A stretch of DNA of 52,313 nt, taken from the NCBI GenBank assembly GCA_900317515.1, contig ONHA01000017.1, forward strand, positions 1 to 52,313, written 5' to 3'. Source of the DNA: an uncultured Eubacteriales bacterium (GTDB taxonomy: Bacteria; Bacillota; Clostridia; Lachnospirales; Lachnospiraceae). The notes under the pieces are model-generated. The model had not been told where the DNA came from, did no database searches, and was given only the letters and a program-made list of their open reading frames with translations. Positions 42,066-51,086 of this stretch are shown in pieces. Within the stretch, counting starts at the first letter, position 1. Each line of letters begins with the position of its first letter. Both the position numbers and the translations under genes were made by a program.

Positions 42066-42779
42066 ATGGTAGTGGCACTTCTTACGGCGGCCGGAACCGG
42101 TACGCGCATGGGACAGGACATACCGAAACAGTTTATCCACGTGGACAATAAGCCTCTTATCATTCACACGATGGAAGCGTTTCAGAGGCATCCCGGGATC
42201 GACGCGATCATGGTCGTGACACTCCCGGCCTGGATGTCGGTTCTTCGGGCCTATGCGAGCCAGTTCAACATCACGAAGCTCCGCTGGGTCGTGCCGGGGG
42301 GCGAGACCGGCCAGGAGTCGATCCACAACGGGCTTCTTGCGCTGGCGGAGGAGCTCTCCGACGACGACATCGTGATGGTGCACGACGGAAACCGCTGTCT
42401 CGTATCGAGCGAGATCATCTCGAACAGCCTGGCGGTCTTCGAACAGAGAGGGTCCGCCGTGGCCGCGATCCCCTGTGTGGAGGCGGTTTTCAGGTCCGAC
42501 AACGAGGGAGTCTCCTCCACGGTTTCCATTCCGCGCGAGCAGCTCGTCCGCACGCAGACGCCTCACACCTATACGCTCGGAAAGCTTCTCTGGGCCCACA
42601 GGGAGGCCGAAAAGCGGGGGATCAGGTCGACAGCCGCCTCCTGCACGCTGATGCAGGCGCTCGGAGAGACCGTGTATTTTTCAAAAGGTTCGGAGGAAAA
42701 TCTCAAGATCACGACAGTCGACGATATGATGATATTTGAAGCGCTGCTTCACACAAAGAAAGACAGCTGGCTGAAATGA
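42066..42779 (+). CDS. IspD/TarI-like cytidylyltransferase
   Basis: Transfers CMP from CTP to a sugar- or polyol-phosphate. 237 aa. The nucleotide loop is LTAAGTGTRMGQDIPKQF and the active-site aspartate region HDGNRCLVSSEI, where IspD usually has HDAARP, so the alcohol-binding part differs. IspD makes an isoprenoid intermediate; TarI makes CDP-ribitol. Its position between LicD and a reductase/epimerase argues for a polysaccharide role. A strong site GGGAGG precedes it. It overlaps the next gene by 4 bp. Confidence 0.85.
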   Translation: MVVALLTAAGTGTRMGQDIPKQFIHVDNKPLIIHTMEAFQRHPGIDAIMVVTLPAWMSVLRAYASQFNITKLRWVVPGGETGQESIHNGLLALAEELSDDDIVMVHDGNRCLVSSEIISNSLAVFEQRGSAVAAIPCVEAVFRSDNEGVSSTVSIPREQLVRTQTPHTYTLGKLLWAHREAEKRGIRSTAASCTLMQALGETVYFSKGSEENLKITTVDDMMIFEALLHTKKDSWLK

Positions 42780-43816
42780 GATACAGCGAACATTATTGGA
42801 AGGAAGTCAGGCGGGCCTGGACAACAGTTCCGGAGGCCGGCCGGATCTTCCGCAAAACGATTCTGGTGACCGGCGGCACAGGTATGCTGTGTTCGGCGGT
42901 CATTGACATGCTTCACGAATTGAATATAAGCAAAGGGGCGGATGTGCGCCTTATCCTTGCCGGAAGAAGCGAAAAAAGCATCAGGGAACGCTTCCCGGGT
43001 TTTTCGGAGATCGAATATGTCCCGTTTGACGCGCTCTCAACGGAGAAGCTCACGGCGGACGGCCCGATTGACTATGTGATTCACGGCGCCTCGATCGCCA
43101 ATCCGGCCATGTATGCGGGACATCCGTCCGAGACGCTGCTGGCCAATATTCTCGGCACGAGGGCAGCGCTTGAACTCGCAGGGGAGAAGGGGGCGAGGCT
43201 CCTCTATGTCTCCTCGAGCGAGGTCTACGGCAGAAAAGACGGCAAAGACCTCTACCGGGAAAGTGATTACGGGTATGTGGATATCCTGAATCCGCGGGCG
43301 GCTTACCCGAACGGGAAGAGGGCTGCCGAGACGCTGTGCGCTTCTTACGGGGACCAGTTCGGGACCGACACGGTCATCGTGAGGCCGGGCCATGTATACG
43401 GACCCGGGGTGAAGGAGTCCGATACCCGGGCATCCGCCGATTTTTCCCGCAGGGCTGCGCGCGGCGAGGCGATCATCATGAAGAGTGCCGGGGCCCAGCT
43501 GCGGTCCTACTGCTATGCGCTCGACTGTGCGTCCGCACTCATCACCGTTCTCATCGCCGGGAAGTCCGGCGAAGCTTACAACATCTCAAACAGGGATTCG
43601 GTGGTGTCGATCCGTGACATGGCGGAAGCTCTGGCAAAGGCCGGAGGCGTGGAAGTGCGCTTTGAGAATCCCTCGGACCTCGAGAAAAAGGGGTATAATC
43701 TGATGGACAATTCCGGGCTGGACGCCTCAAAGCTCGAGGCTCTGGGCTGGAAAGCCTGCTTCAGCCTTGCGGAAGGGGCAAAGAGTACGGTGGAGGGCCT
43801 CAAAAATGAACAATAA
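42776..43816 (+). CDS. NAD-dependent epimerase/dehydratase (extended SDR)
   Basis: Extended short-chain dehydrogenase fold, 346 aa. The cofactor loop is VTGGTGMLCSAV (about residues 34-45). The catalytic elements are SSSEVYG and Y-x-x-x-K in YPNGK. Conserved blocks are RPGHVYGPG and NISNRDSVVSIRDMAE. Relatives act on nucleotide sugars. In this operon it may form or modify the CDP-linked alcohol used by LicD, or a separate sugar for the repeat unit. It is coupled to the cytidylyltransferase by a 4-bp overlap, and its 3' end overlaps the next gene by 11 bp. Confidence 0.88.
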   Translation: MRYSEHYWKEVRRAWTTVPEAGRIFRKTILVTGGTGMLCSAVIDMLHELNISKGADVRLILAGRSEKSIRERFPGFSEIEYVPFDALSTEKLTADGPIDYVIHGASIANPAMYAGHPSETLLANILGTRAALELAGEKGARLLYVSSSEVYGRKDGKDLYRESDYGYVDILNPRAAYPNGKRAAETLCASYGDQFGTDTVIVRPGHVYGPGVKESDTRASADFSRRAARGEAIIMKSAGAQLRSYCYALDCASALITVLIAGKSGEAYNISNRDSVVSIRDMAEALAKAGGVEVRFENPSDLEKKGYNLMDNSGLDASKLEALGWKACFSLAEGAKSTVEGLKNEQ

Positions 43817-44801
43817 GAACCGCTCCGTGCTCATCATGATGACGACGTATAACAGTGAGCGCTTCATAAGGGAGCAGCTGGACAGCATCCTTGCTCAGAC
43901 TTACGAAAACTGGACTCTGTTTGTCCGGGACGACGGCTCGTCGGACGGGACGCCCGATATTCTTACGGAGTATGCTGCGGCGGATCCCCGGGTCCGCATT
44001 TTCAAAAATGAAGGGACCCGCGGCGCCTACCCCAATTTCCACGGCCTCATCGCCGAGGCGAGGCAGGCGGAGCCTTTTGATTACTATATGTTTGCGGACC
44101 ATGATGACGTCTGGCTGCCGGGGAAGATCGCGTTTTTCAAGGAAAAGATGGATCGCTACAGGACAGACGTGCCCGTTCTTCTGTATGCCGACATGAGCGT
44201 GATCGACGAGAACGGCAGCGTTACGGCGGAGAGCCTCGATGCGCAGTTCGGCCTGCGCCTTAAAGGGACGTGGAGCCGCTTCTATCAGCACAGTGTCTTC
44301 GGCTGCAACACGATGATGAACCGGACCCTCTTTCTTGCGGTTCCGCCCGCGGATCCGGCCGATCCGAGGGTGTACATCCTGTCCCACGACAACTATTTTG
44401 CGAAATATGCGGCGCTTGGCGGGATCGTCTTCTATTTTCCGGAAGTCACGATGCAATACCGCCGGTACGGGACCAACGTCACCGCAAAAAACGAGATGAC
44501 CATCACGCCGAAGCGGATCCTTGCGCGCCTTGCCGCGTTCGACAATCTTGCGAGGGATCACGCGAGAACCTATCTGCAGAGCCTCTATGCGCTCGAAGCC
44601 TTCATGCCGTGCCTTTCGGGGGAGAAGAGAAGGTGCGCGGAAGAGCTGAAGCGCTCGATTGAAAAGGGCGGGATCTTCGCGCTCTACGTGTTCCTTAAGC
44701 TTCATGTCAGCTGCGGGAAGAAGGTGCGGACGCTCAGCCGGGCCCTGGTGCTGCTCTCGGGGCGCTACAGGAAATACATGAACGAGGAGTTTTTCAGATG
44801 A
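43806..44801 (+). CDS. Glycosyltransferase family 2
   Basis: Inverting GT-A glycosyltransferase adding one sugar of the repeat unit, 331 aa. It starts RSVLIMMTTYNSERFIREQLDSILAQTYENW, the typical GT2 first strand. VRDDGSSDGT and the DxD-like FADHDDVW hold nucleotide and metal. It resembles rhamnosyltransferases of the WbbL/RgpA type, but the donor is not certain. ATG 43806 has GGAGGG upstream and is preferred to an earlier in-frame start at 43767 lying deep within the epimerase gene. It overlaps the next gene by 4 bp. Confidence 0.9.
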   Translation: MNNKNRSVLIMMTTYNSERFIREQLDSILAQTYENWTLFVRDDGSSDGTPDILTEYAAADPRVRIFKNEGTRGAYPNFHGLIAEARQAEPFDYYMFADHDDVWLPGKIAFFKEKMDRYRTDVPVLLYADMSVIDENGSVTAESLDAQFGLRLKGTWSRFYQHSVFGCNTMMNRTLFLAVPPADPADPRVYILSHDNYFAKYAALGGIVFYFPEVTMQYRRYGTNVTAKNEMTITPKRILARLAAFDNLARDHARTYLQSLYALEAFMPCLSGEKRRCAEELKRSIEKGGIFALYVFLKLHVSCGKKVRTLSRALVLLSGRYRKYMNEEFFR

Positions 44802-45895
44802 ATACATCCTGCGAAGGGACAAAGGTGCTGGCATTTTATCTGCCGCAGTACCATACATTTCCGGAAAATGACGAGTGGTGGGGAAAAGGCTTCACCGAGT
44901 GGACCAACGTGAAGAAGGCAAAGCCGCTCTATCCGGGCCATTATCAGCCGGAAGTGCCGCTTGACGGGAACTACTATGACCTCTCGGACTTTTCCAATAT
45001 GAAAGCCCAGATGGAGACGGCGAAAAAGCACGGTCTCGACGGGTTCTGCTATTATCACTACTGGTTCGGCGGCAGGCTCCTCATGGAAAAGCCTCTCGAA
45101 GCCATGCGGGATTATAACGGGGAGAAGCTGCCCTACTGCCTCTGCTGGGCCAACGAGCCCTGGACGCGGGCCTGGGACGGCAACACGAAATCGGTGCTCA
45201 TGCCCCAGAATTACGGCGGAGAGGAAGAGTGGGAGAAGCATTTTCAGTATTTTCTCACCTTTTTCAGGGATCCCTGGTACATCAGGGAGGACAATGCTCC
45301 GGTGCTGGTGATCTACCGCTGCAACAACATCCCGAACTGCGATGAGATGGCGGCCTACTGGGAGAGAAGAGCCCGGGAGGAGGGCTTTTCGGGAATTTAT
45401 CTCATCGAGGAGGTCAATACTTTCCAGACGGAGCCGATCCTTAAGGCATCTAAGGCGTATCTTGAGTTTGAGCCGGTCTACACGACCAACCACAGAAGGA
45501 ACTTCTTCGAGAAGGCATTTGATAAGACCAGAACGACCCTCTTTAATCTCTTTACCGGCAATAAGTGCATGCATGTCTACAGCTACCGCACGGTCTGGAA
45601 GAATATCCTGCGCCGGCAGGAGACGCCGATGGCAGGCAAGGAGCGCTGCCCGGGCGCCTTCGTGCGCTGGGACAACACACCGCGGAGAGGGAAGAACGCG
45701 ATTTTTTATGCGGGTGCCTCACCGAAGGATTTCGGCACATTTCTTACGCGACAGCTTTTCCGGGCAAATGAGGCAGGAAGCCGGTATCTCTTTATCAATG
45801 CATGGAACGAGTGGGGCGAGGGCGCCTATATGGAGCCGGACACCCGCTTCGGCTGGGCATTTTTGAACGCTCTGAAAAGAGCAAAGGATATCTGA
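44798..45895 (+). CDS. WbsX-like protein (GH99-like TIM-barrel)
   Basis: Protein of 365 aa in the glycosyltransferase WbsX / glycoside hydrolase 99-like family found in O-antigen and capsule loci. Family blocks: VLAFYLPQYHTFPENDEWWGKGFTEW, LDGFCYYHYWF, CWANEPWTRAWDG, and near the C-terminus NAWNEWGEGAYMEPD. The acidic residues in these blocks are those that would act in a barrel enzyme. Whether WbsX proteins build or trim glycan is not settled. It has no signal peptide, so it acts in the cytoplasm. Confidence 0.9.
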   Translation: MNTSCEGTKVLAFYLPQYHTFPENDEWWGKGFTEWTNVKKAKPLYPGHYQPEVPLDGNYYDLSDFSNMKAQMETAKKHGLDGFCYYHYWFGGRLLMEKPLEAMRDYNGEKLPYCLCWANEPWTRAWDGNTKSVLMPQNYGGEEEWEKHFQYFLTFFRDPWYIREDNAPVLVIYRCNNIPNCDEMAAYWERRAREEGFSGIYLIEEVNTFQTEPILKASKAYLEFEPVYTTNHRRNFFEKAFDKTRTTLFNLFTGNKCMHVYSYRTVWKNILRRQETPMAGKERCPGAFVRWDNTPRRGKNAIFYAGASPKDFGTFLTRQLFRANEAGSRYLFINAWNEWGEGAYMEPDTRFGWAFLNALKRAKDI

Positions 45896-45905
45896 CGGAG
45901 ATTGT

Positions 45906-46820
45906 ATGGATCTTAAAGCTTTAAAAAAGATTGTAAAACTGATACCGCGGGCATATTGCCGTCTTCGGTTTGCATTTTCAGGGCAGGGCGGCAGGAAGCA
46001 TGAGCTCGCAGTCGTCGTGATCGTGAAAAATGAAGAGCCCTACATCCGGGAGTGGATCGAGTATCATCGCCTGGCCGGGATCAGTCATATCTACCTCTAC
46101 GACAACGGGAGCACGGATAAGACAGCGGAGTATGTACGGCCGTATGCAGATGAGGGGTTTGTCACGATGACGTATTTCCCGGGGAGAGGCATGCAGACCG
46201 CAGCCTACAACGATGCCTTGAAAAAATACGGGAAGGACTGCCGCTATATGGCCTTCATCGATGCGGACGAGTTTCTCTTCTCCTTAAAGCCTGACAGGAA
46301 GCTGCCGGAGGTCGTCGAGGAGATCATGAAAGAAAACCCGAAAGCGTGCGGACTGGCGGTCAACTGGGCCATGTTCGGCTCCGCAGGCTTCAAGGAGCGT
46401 CCGAAGAGCGGCGGGGTACTCTCGAATTATGTCTACCGTGCGGGTCCGGGCGAGCGCGGGACGGACTGCGTGAAGACGATCGTGAGGCCGGAGACCGTAT
46501 ATCGCTATAACCATCCGCATTATCCGGAGTACATGCTGGGCGGATTCTCGGTCGATGAGAACGGCAGGCGGGCGAAAGGCGGGAGGAATCCGGGACCCGA
46601 GCCGGTGAGGATCCGGGTCAATCACTACTTTACAAAGTCAGAGGAAGAGTGGATAGAGCGAAGAAAGCTTGGAAAGGCAGACAAGAAGGACGAAAAGGAT
46701 GTCCGCACGATAGATGAATTTTACCGCCACGACAACAATGACGTCTTTGACGATTCGATGAGCGCCTTTGCGGCGGCCATCGAGGAAAGGATCGGAAATA
46801 CTGTCTATGAAGCAGAATGA
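45906..46820 (+). CDS. Glycosyltransferase (GT92 / Glyco_tranf_2_4 type)
   Basis: Predicted GT-A transferase of 304 aa. The nucleotide-binding start is ELAVVVIVKNEEPYIREWIEYHRLAGISHIYLYDNGSTDKT. The metal motif is D-A-D in FIDADEFLF. NHPHYP and RVNHYFTKS match the family later on. Similar proteins are common in capsule loci and often annotated as family 2. Donor and acceptor are unknown. It starts 10 bp after the WbsX gene (GGAG site) and overlaps the chain-length gene by 14 bp. Confidence 0.88.
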   Translation: MDLKALKKIVKLIPRAYCRLRFAFSGQGGRKHELAVVVIVKNEEPYIREWIEYHRLAGISHIYLYDNGSTDKTAEYVRPYADEGFVTMTYFPGRGMQTAAYNDALKKYGKDCRYMAFIDADEFLFSLKPDRKLPEVVEEIMKENPKACGLAVNWAMFGSAGFKERPKSGGVLSNYVYRAGPGERGTDCVKTIVRPETVYRYNHPHYPEYMLGGFSVDENGRRAKGGRNPGPEPVRIRVNHYFTKSEEEWIERRKLGKADKKDEKDVRTIDEFYRHDNNDVFDDSMSAFAAAIEERIGNTVYEAE

Positions 46821-48105
46821 TCGCGAGGAACTTAAGGGGATGAAGATCCCGCCGGAGGTTCTCCTGAGAGAGATTTTAATGAGGTGGCGCATCATACTCC
46901 TCTGCGCGGTACTTTTCGCCGGGCTTTTCGCCGGGTACCGCTACCTTCGCCATGTCAGACAGAGCAGGACGGCTGTCGCCGAGGATATACTTACGACAGA
47001 AGTCTTTAAGAAGGGGATCGCCATCACGGAGGAGAAAATCGAATCCAGGAAGGAATATCTTGCCGGCAGCATCCTGGCGGAAATTAACCCCTACAGGATG
47101 GCCTATGCGGAGGCGTCCGTCTTTCTTTCCGGTGATCAGGATACTGTCAACAAGGTCATGCATTCCCTGTACTTCTATGCCGGCAACAAGTTCGACTGGT
47201 CGGAGTTTGCCCGGGAGCACGGGACGGAAGAACGGTATATGAAGGAGCTTGTCGGCGTTGCGGAATACTCCGAGCAGAACTGCTTTTTCATCCGCATAAG
47301 GCATCGGACGGAAGAAGAAGCCGGAGAGATGATGTCGTATCTCCTTGAGGGACTGGCCGAATATGATGAGCGGCTTAAGGAAAGCTGCGGCGCCCACACG
47401 TACGATGTGACAGACTGGCAGACCCGCACCGGAAACGACTCGAACTATGCCGACTGGGCGGAGGCACAGTTCAACCGGATCCCGACGCTTGAAACGGTTC
47501 TTGAGAACTTCAGGAAGAAGGCCGGGAGCGGCGGAGCAGTCTCTCTCTCAAAGAGTTCGCTTCTTAAATATATGGTTCTCGGGGGCGTCCTCGGGGCTCT
47601 TATTGCCGTGTTTGCGGTTCTGGTGTTCATTTTCATGAAGGACCGTCTTCTCGATGCGCGGGAGCTCAAGGCCCTGTACGGGATCAAAAACCTTGCGGTC
47701 TTCCCGGCGGAGAGGAAGGCAAAAAAATCCTTTGCGCCCGACCGGTGGATTGAATCGATCGGCCGCGATGCCGCAGAGCGTATCCCGGAGAAGGAGCGCT
47801 GCCGGATCGCGGGGGAGAAGCTGGCGGCTTTTGCGCCCGGGGCTAAGACACTTGCCCTGACCGGCGATGTAAAGGAAAAGGAGCTTCAGAAGCTTTCGGA
47901 GCTGCTTGCCGGGTATATTCAGGGGGCTGTCTTTGCGCCGGCACCCGCGCCTGACAAAAACGCGGACTCGGTCAGAATCCTGAGGGAGGCGGATGCGGTC
48001 ATCCTGGTGGGAGAGATCCGCAGATCCTGCCTCGGCGTCCTGGAGCGGCAGATCGACCTTGCCGAAGAGCTTGGCAGGCCGATTGCCGGGAGTATCGTGC
48101 TTTGA
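46807..48105 (+). CDS. Wzz-like chain-length protein with degenerate C-terminal kinase-like domain
   Basis: Polysaccharide co-polymerase candidate, 432 aa. Transmembrane helices lie at about 33-52 and 245-265 around an outer helical domain, as in Wzz/CapA. The C-terminal cytoplasmic part (about 280-432) resembles the Rossmann-like fold of tyrosine autokinases (ALTGDVKEKELQKLSELLAGYI ... ADAVILVGEIRRSCLGVLERQIDLAEELGRPIAGSIVL). It has no Walker A lysine loop and no tyrosine cluster, so it is probably inactive. The start at 46807 overlaps the previous gene; ATG 46840 is possible. An active kinase may lie outside the window. Confidence 0.75.
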   Translation: MKQNDREELKGMKIPPEVLLREILMRWRIILLCAVLFAGLFAGYRYLRHVRQSRTAVAEDILTTEVFKKGIAITEEKIESRKEYLAGSILAEINPYRMAYAEASVFLSGDQDTVNKVMHSLYFYAGNKFDWSEFAREHGTEERYMKELVGVAEYSEQNCFFIRIRHRTEEEAGEMMSYLLEGLAEYDERLKESCGAHTYDVTDWQTRTGNDSNYADWAEAQFNRIPTLETVLENFRKKAGSGGAVSLSKSSLLKYMVLGGVLGALIAVFAVLVFIFMKDRLLDARELKALYGIKNLAVFPAERKAKKSFAPDRWIESIGRDAAERIPEKERCRIAGEKLAAFAPGAKTLALTGDVKEKELQKLSELLAGYIQGAVFAPAPAPDKNADSVRILREADAVILVGEIRRSCLGVLERQIDLAEELGRPIAGSIVL

Positions 48106-49325
48106 GCCGGCGGCAGAGCGAAATCCTTAACTTCATACTGGAAGATGTCTTCTATGCGCTGATCGCCTTCCGGGTCTTTGCCGATGTCATGGTGGAAAAT
48201 ACCTGGCTGGAATCTCTGAAGCTGGTCAACGAGGCGCTTTATCATGCAGGCCGGGCCGCATTTGCCGGCATCGTCTGCATTGCGGCGGCGAGGGCTTTTC
48301 GGGACGGTTCCGTGAGGAAAATACGGGTGTATGCGGTTCTCCTCATCGGGATCCTGTCCGCCTTTTCGGGGGCGGAGCTCTGGATGCTGGAGATTGCCGT
48401 TCTCTCCGTCGGCCTCCGGGGGATGAAGAGAGATGTCCTGCTTAGAAAGGTGAGCACGGCCCTTGTCCTTGCGGTCGTCCTCATCATGCTGCTTGCCTTT
48501 TCCGGAATCATCTCCGGTGAGGGGGTGGCAAGGACGGACGGGACGATCCGGCGTTCTTTCGGCTTCTCGCATCCGAATGTCCTCGGCATGCGGTTTTTCG
48601 AGATCGCGGCCATGCATCTCTATTTCCGGTCGAAGCATCTGATCCGTCTCCGGGACGCGGCGCTGGTATTGCTTGCGGGCATCTTTGTCTATGTCGCCGC
48701 GGATTCGAGGACGTCGACGCTCCTGCTTCTCCTGCTCGGAGGGGCTGCGCTCCTCTTTGCGGCGGCGGGCGGACCGCGGGCCGGCAACACGGTCCTTTTC
48801 GGCGGCGCTCTTTTTAAGGTGTTCCGGGTTCTGCCGTTTGCCGCGCTTCTGATCCCGCCGGCGGCGGTTTTCGGCTCGCTCAGGCTCGCCGGGCTTCCCC
48901 AGGCGGCCGATATGAGTTCGACGATCTGGTCCAGGATCAACCAGAGTCTTGTCTATTACGATTACTACGGTCTTTCCTGGCACGGACGCGCCCTGATGGA
49001 CAGAAATTCCGCAGGGGCGCCCGCGGGAATGTATACGCTGGACAACGGCTATATGTATCTGCTGCTGGGGTTCGGGGTGTTTGCATTTTTCCTGTTCCTG
49101 TCAGGAGAAATGTGTCTGGTCTTCAGAGCTTCGCAGGATAAGGAGTGGATGCTCCTCATAATCCTGGTGCTTTATCTGCTGTTCGGGATGCTGGAGACGA
49201 GCTTTATAAGGCCCCACTGCAATCTCTTTGTGCTGCTTCTTGCGGAGGTCCTGTGGCCCGGTGAGACCGGCGAAAGAATGAAACTAACCGGAGGAAAACG
49301 TGAATATACTGCTGATCGGACATGA
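48102..49325 (+). CDS. O-antigen/capsule polymerase candidate (Wzy-like)
   Basis: Very hydrophobic protein of 407 aa with about ten predicted helices and a larger hydrophilic loop near residues 270-320 (WSRINQSLVYYDYYGLSWHGRALM). That is the layout of Wzy polymerases, which join repeat units outside the membrane. Sequence identity in the family is low, so the call rests on topology, the block RTDGTIRRSFGFSHPNVLGM and the cluster context. TTG 48102 overlaps the previous stop by 4 bp. The 3' end overlaps the next gene by 26 bp, in which the strong ribosome site GGAGG of that gene lies. Confidence 0.85.
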   Translation: MSRRQSEILNFILEDVFYALIAFRVFADVMVENTWLESLKLVNEALYHAGRAAFAGIVCIAAARAFRDGSVRKIRVYAVLLIGILSAFSGAELWMLEIAVLSVGLRGMKRDVLLRKVSTALVLAVVLIMLLAFSGIISGEGVARTDGTIRRSFGFSHPNVLGMRFFEIAAMHLYFRSKHLIRLRDAALVLLAGIFVYVAADSRTSTLLLLLLGGAALLFAAAGGPRAGNTVLFGGALFKVFRVLPFAALLIPPAAVFGSLRLAGLPQAADMSSTIWSRINQSLVYYDYYGLSWHGRALMDRNSAGAPAGMYTLDNGYMYLLLGFGVFAFFLFLSGEMCLVFRASQDKEWMLLIILVLYLLFGMLETSFIRPHCNLFVLLLAEVLWPGETGERMKLTGGKREYTADRT

Positions 49326-50445
49326 GAGAGAGAAAAACGGGGCGAGCATGTCGCTCCTTAACATCATCGGGGAACTGGAAAAGGACCGGGACAATCATAT
49401 ATATGTCGTGACCGGATTTGCGGACGGTCCGTTCCGGAAAGCGCTTGAGACCCACCGCGTGACGATCCTCACAGTGCCGATGAGAAACTGGTATGAGCGA
49501 AACGAAGGTCCGCTTTACCGGGTCCGCAAGTTTGTGGGGTATCTTGTGAAGGGGACGGTGATCAATCACCGGGCCGCACGTATCATCGCGGCTTACGCAA
49601 AGGCAAAAAGGATCGATGTGATCCACTCGAATTCGAGCGTTATTGCGGTCGGTGTGCTGGTGAGCAAAATGACGGGGATCCCCCACGTGATACATATCCG
49701 GGAATTCCGCGACCTTGATTTCAATTTCTGTCCGGCGGTGCCGGAAAAATGGCTGGCTGCTCTGAGGAACCGCTACACAAATGCGTATCTCTGCGTGTCC
49801 AGGGCGGTCGCCGACCACAATGTGCTCCTTGACGGGAATAAAAAGCGTGTGGTCTACAACGGGATCGACCGGAAGAATTATTTTGAGCGGGGGGAGAGAA
49901 AACCGGGAGAACCGGTTCGGTTCCTCATTGCCGGACGTGTGAGCCCGGCGAAAGGCCAGGACGAGGCCGTGAAGGCGGCTGCGATCCTTGCCGGGCGCGG
50001 AATCGACGGGTTTACGCTCTCGATCGCCGGAAGCGGAGAGCTGTCCGCGCCCGTACCTGAGTGCGTGAAGGACCGCGTCAAGCTTCTGGGGTTCATCGAC
50101 GACATGCCCTCCGTCAGGCGGAACATGGACGTCGAGCTTGTCTGCTCCCGCGCGGAGGCCTTCGGCCGCATCACCGCGGAGGCGATGATGGGCGGAATGC
50201 CGGTGATCGGGTCCGACACGGGCGGAACGCCCGAGCTGATCCGGGACGGAGAGACCGGCTTCCTCTACCCGTATGGGGACGCGGAGGCGCTGGCGGACCG
50301 GATGGCGTATTTCATTTCCGATCCGGAGAAGATCGGAGAGATGGGCAAAAAAGCGCAGGAATATGCGCTCACGCATTTCACGATCGAGCGGTGTGTCCGG
50401 GAGATCAGAGAAGTTTACCGGGAGGTGACGGCGGCACATGAGTGA
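49300..50445 (+). CDS. Glycosyltransferase family 4
   Basis: Retaining GT-B glycosyltransferase of 381 aa. The N-terminal half is the acceptor domain (MNILLIGHEREKNGASMSLLNII). In the C-terminal half GRVSPAKGQDEAVKAA opens the donor domain, and the E-x7-E signature lies in SRAEAFGRITAEAMMGGMPVIGSDTGGTPELI. The start is GTG 49300, supported by a GGAGG site six bases upstream. This places it 26 bp inside the polymerase gene. The sugar donor is unknown. It overlaps the DUF1919 gene by 8 bp. Confidence 0.92.
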   Translation: MNILLIGHEREKNGASMSLLNIIGELEKDRDNHIYVVTGFADGPFRKALETHRVTILTVPMRNWYERNEGPLYRVRKFVGYLVKGTVINHRAARIIAAYAKAKRIDVIHSNSSVIAVGVLVSKMTGIPHVIHIREFRDLDFNFCPAVPEKWLAALRNRYTNAYLCVSRAVADHNVLLDGNKKRVVYNGIDRKNYFERGERKPGEPVRFLIAGRVSPAKGQDEAVKAAAILAGRGIDGFTLSIAGSGELSAPVPECVKDRVKLLGFIDDMPSVRRNMDVELVCSRAEAFGRITAEAMMGGMPVIGSDTGGTPELIRDGETGFLYPYGDAEALADRMAYFISDPEKIGEMGKKAQEYALTHFTIERCVREIREVYREVTAAHE

Positions 50446-51085
50446 ACTTGCCGAAAAGCTGAAGAGAAAGGCCAGATACCTTTCCTACCGCACGAAAAAC
50501 AAGAATAAGGACTTTACGCTGGTGTGCCAGAACTGCCTCGGAGGGCTCATCTATTCCGTTCTGGACCTGCCGTTCACGTCGCCAACGATCAATCTTTATA
50601 TCGAGGACGAGAATTTCGTGAAGCTGGCGAACGATCCGGTTCGCTACCTCAGTATTCCCGCGGAGCCTTACATCGAGGAATTTCACGATCCGGTCGATCC
50701 TTCGGTCGTCTTTCCCAAGATAAAGGTGGGTGACATCGAGATCTGCTGTCTGCATTATAAAAGCTGCGCGGAGGCGGTGGACGCCTGGGAGAGGCGGCGG
50801 AAGCGCGCGAATCTCTCCAACATCTACATCATCGGCAACTCCTGGAACTGTCATGAAAATGAAGACCTGATCCGTCAGGTGGCTGCGGCCCCGTATCCTT
50901 CGGTTGTCTTTACCCTGAAGGAGATGGATATCCCGGGCACGATAAAGCTCCCGGGAGATTTCTGGAAAACCGACAGAAGAGGGATCGTCCGGCCGAACAT
51001 CACGGACGAGAAACCGGGGACCCATAAGCGATACTTTGAAGAGTTTTTTGATTTTGTATCCTGGCTGAACGGAGGTGAACCTTAA
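50438..51085 (+). CDS. DUF1919 family protein
   Basis: Cytoplasmic protein of 215 aa in a family found in exopolysaccharide loci, function not established. The hallmark region is LVCQNCLGGLIYSVLDLPFTSPTINLYIEDENFVKL, with the N-C-x-G-G core. NSWNCHENEDLI and the C-terminal KRYFEEFFDFVSWLN are further blocks. Neighbours suggest it transfers or modifies a residue of the repeat unit. ATG 50438 overlaps the preceding gene. A glycosyl- or acyltransferase role would be a guess. Confidence 0.88.
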   Translation: MSELAEKLKRKARYLSYRTKNKNKDFTLVCQNCLGGLIYSVLDLPFTSPTINLYIEDENFVKLANDPVRYLSIPAEPYIEEFHDPVDPSVVFPKIKVGDIEICCLHYKSCAEAVDAWERRRKRANLSNIYIIGNSWNCHENEDLIRQVAAAPYPSVVFTLKEMDIPGTIKLPGDFWKTDRRGIVRPNITDEKPGTHKRYFEEFFDFVSWLNGGEP

Positions 51086-51086
51086 A

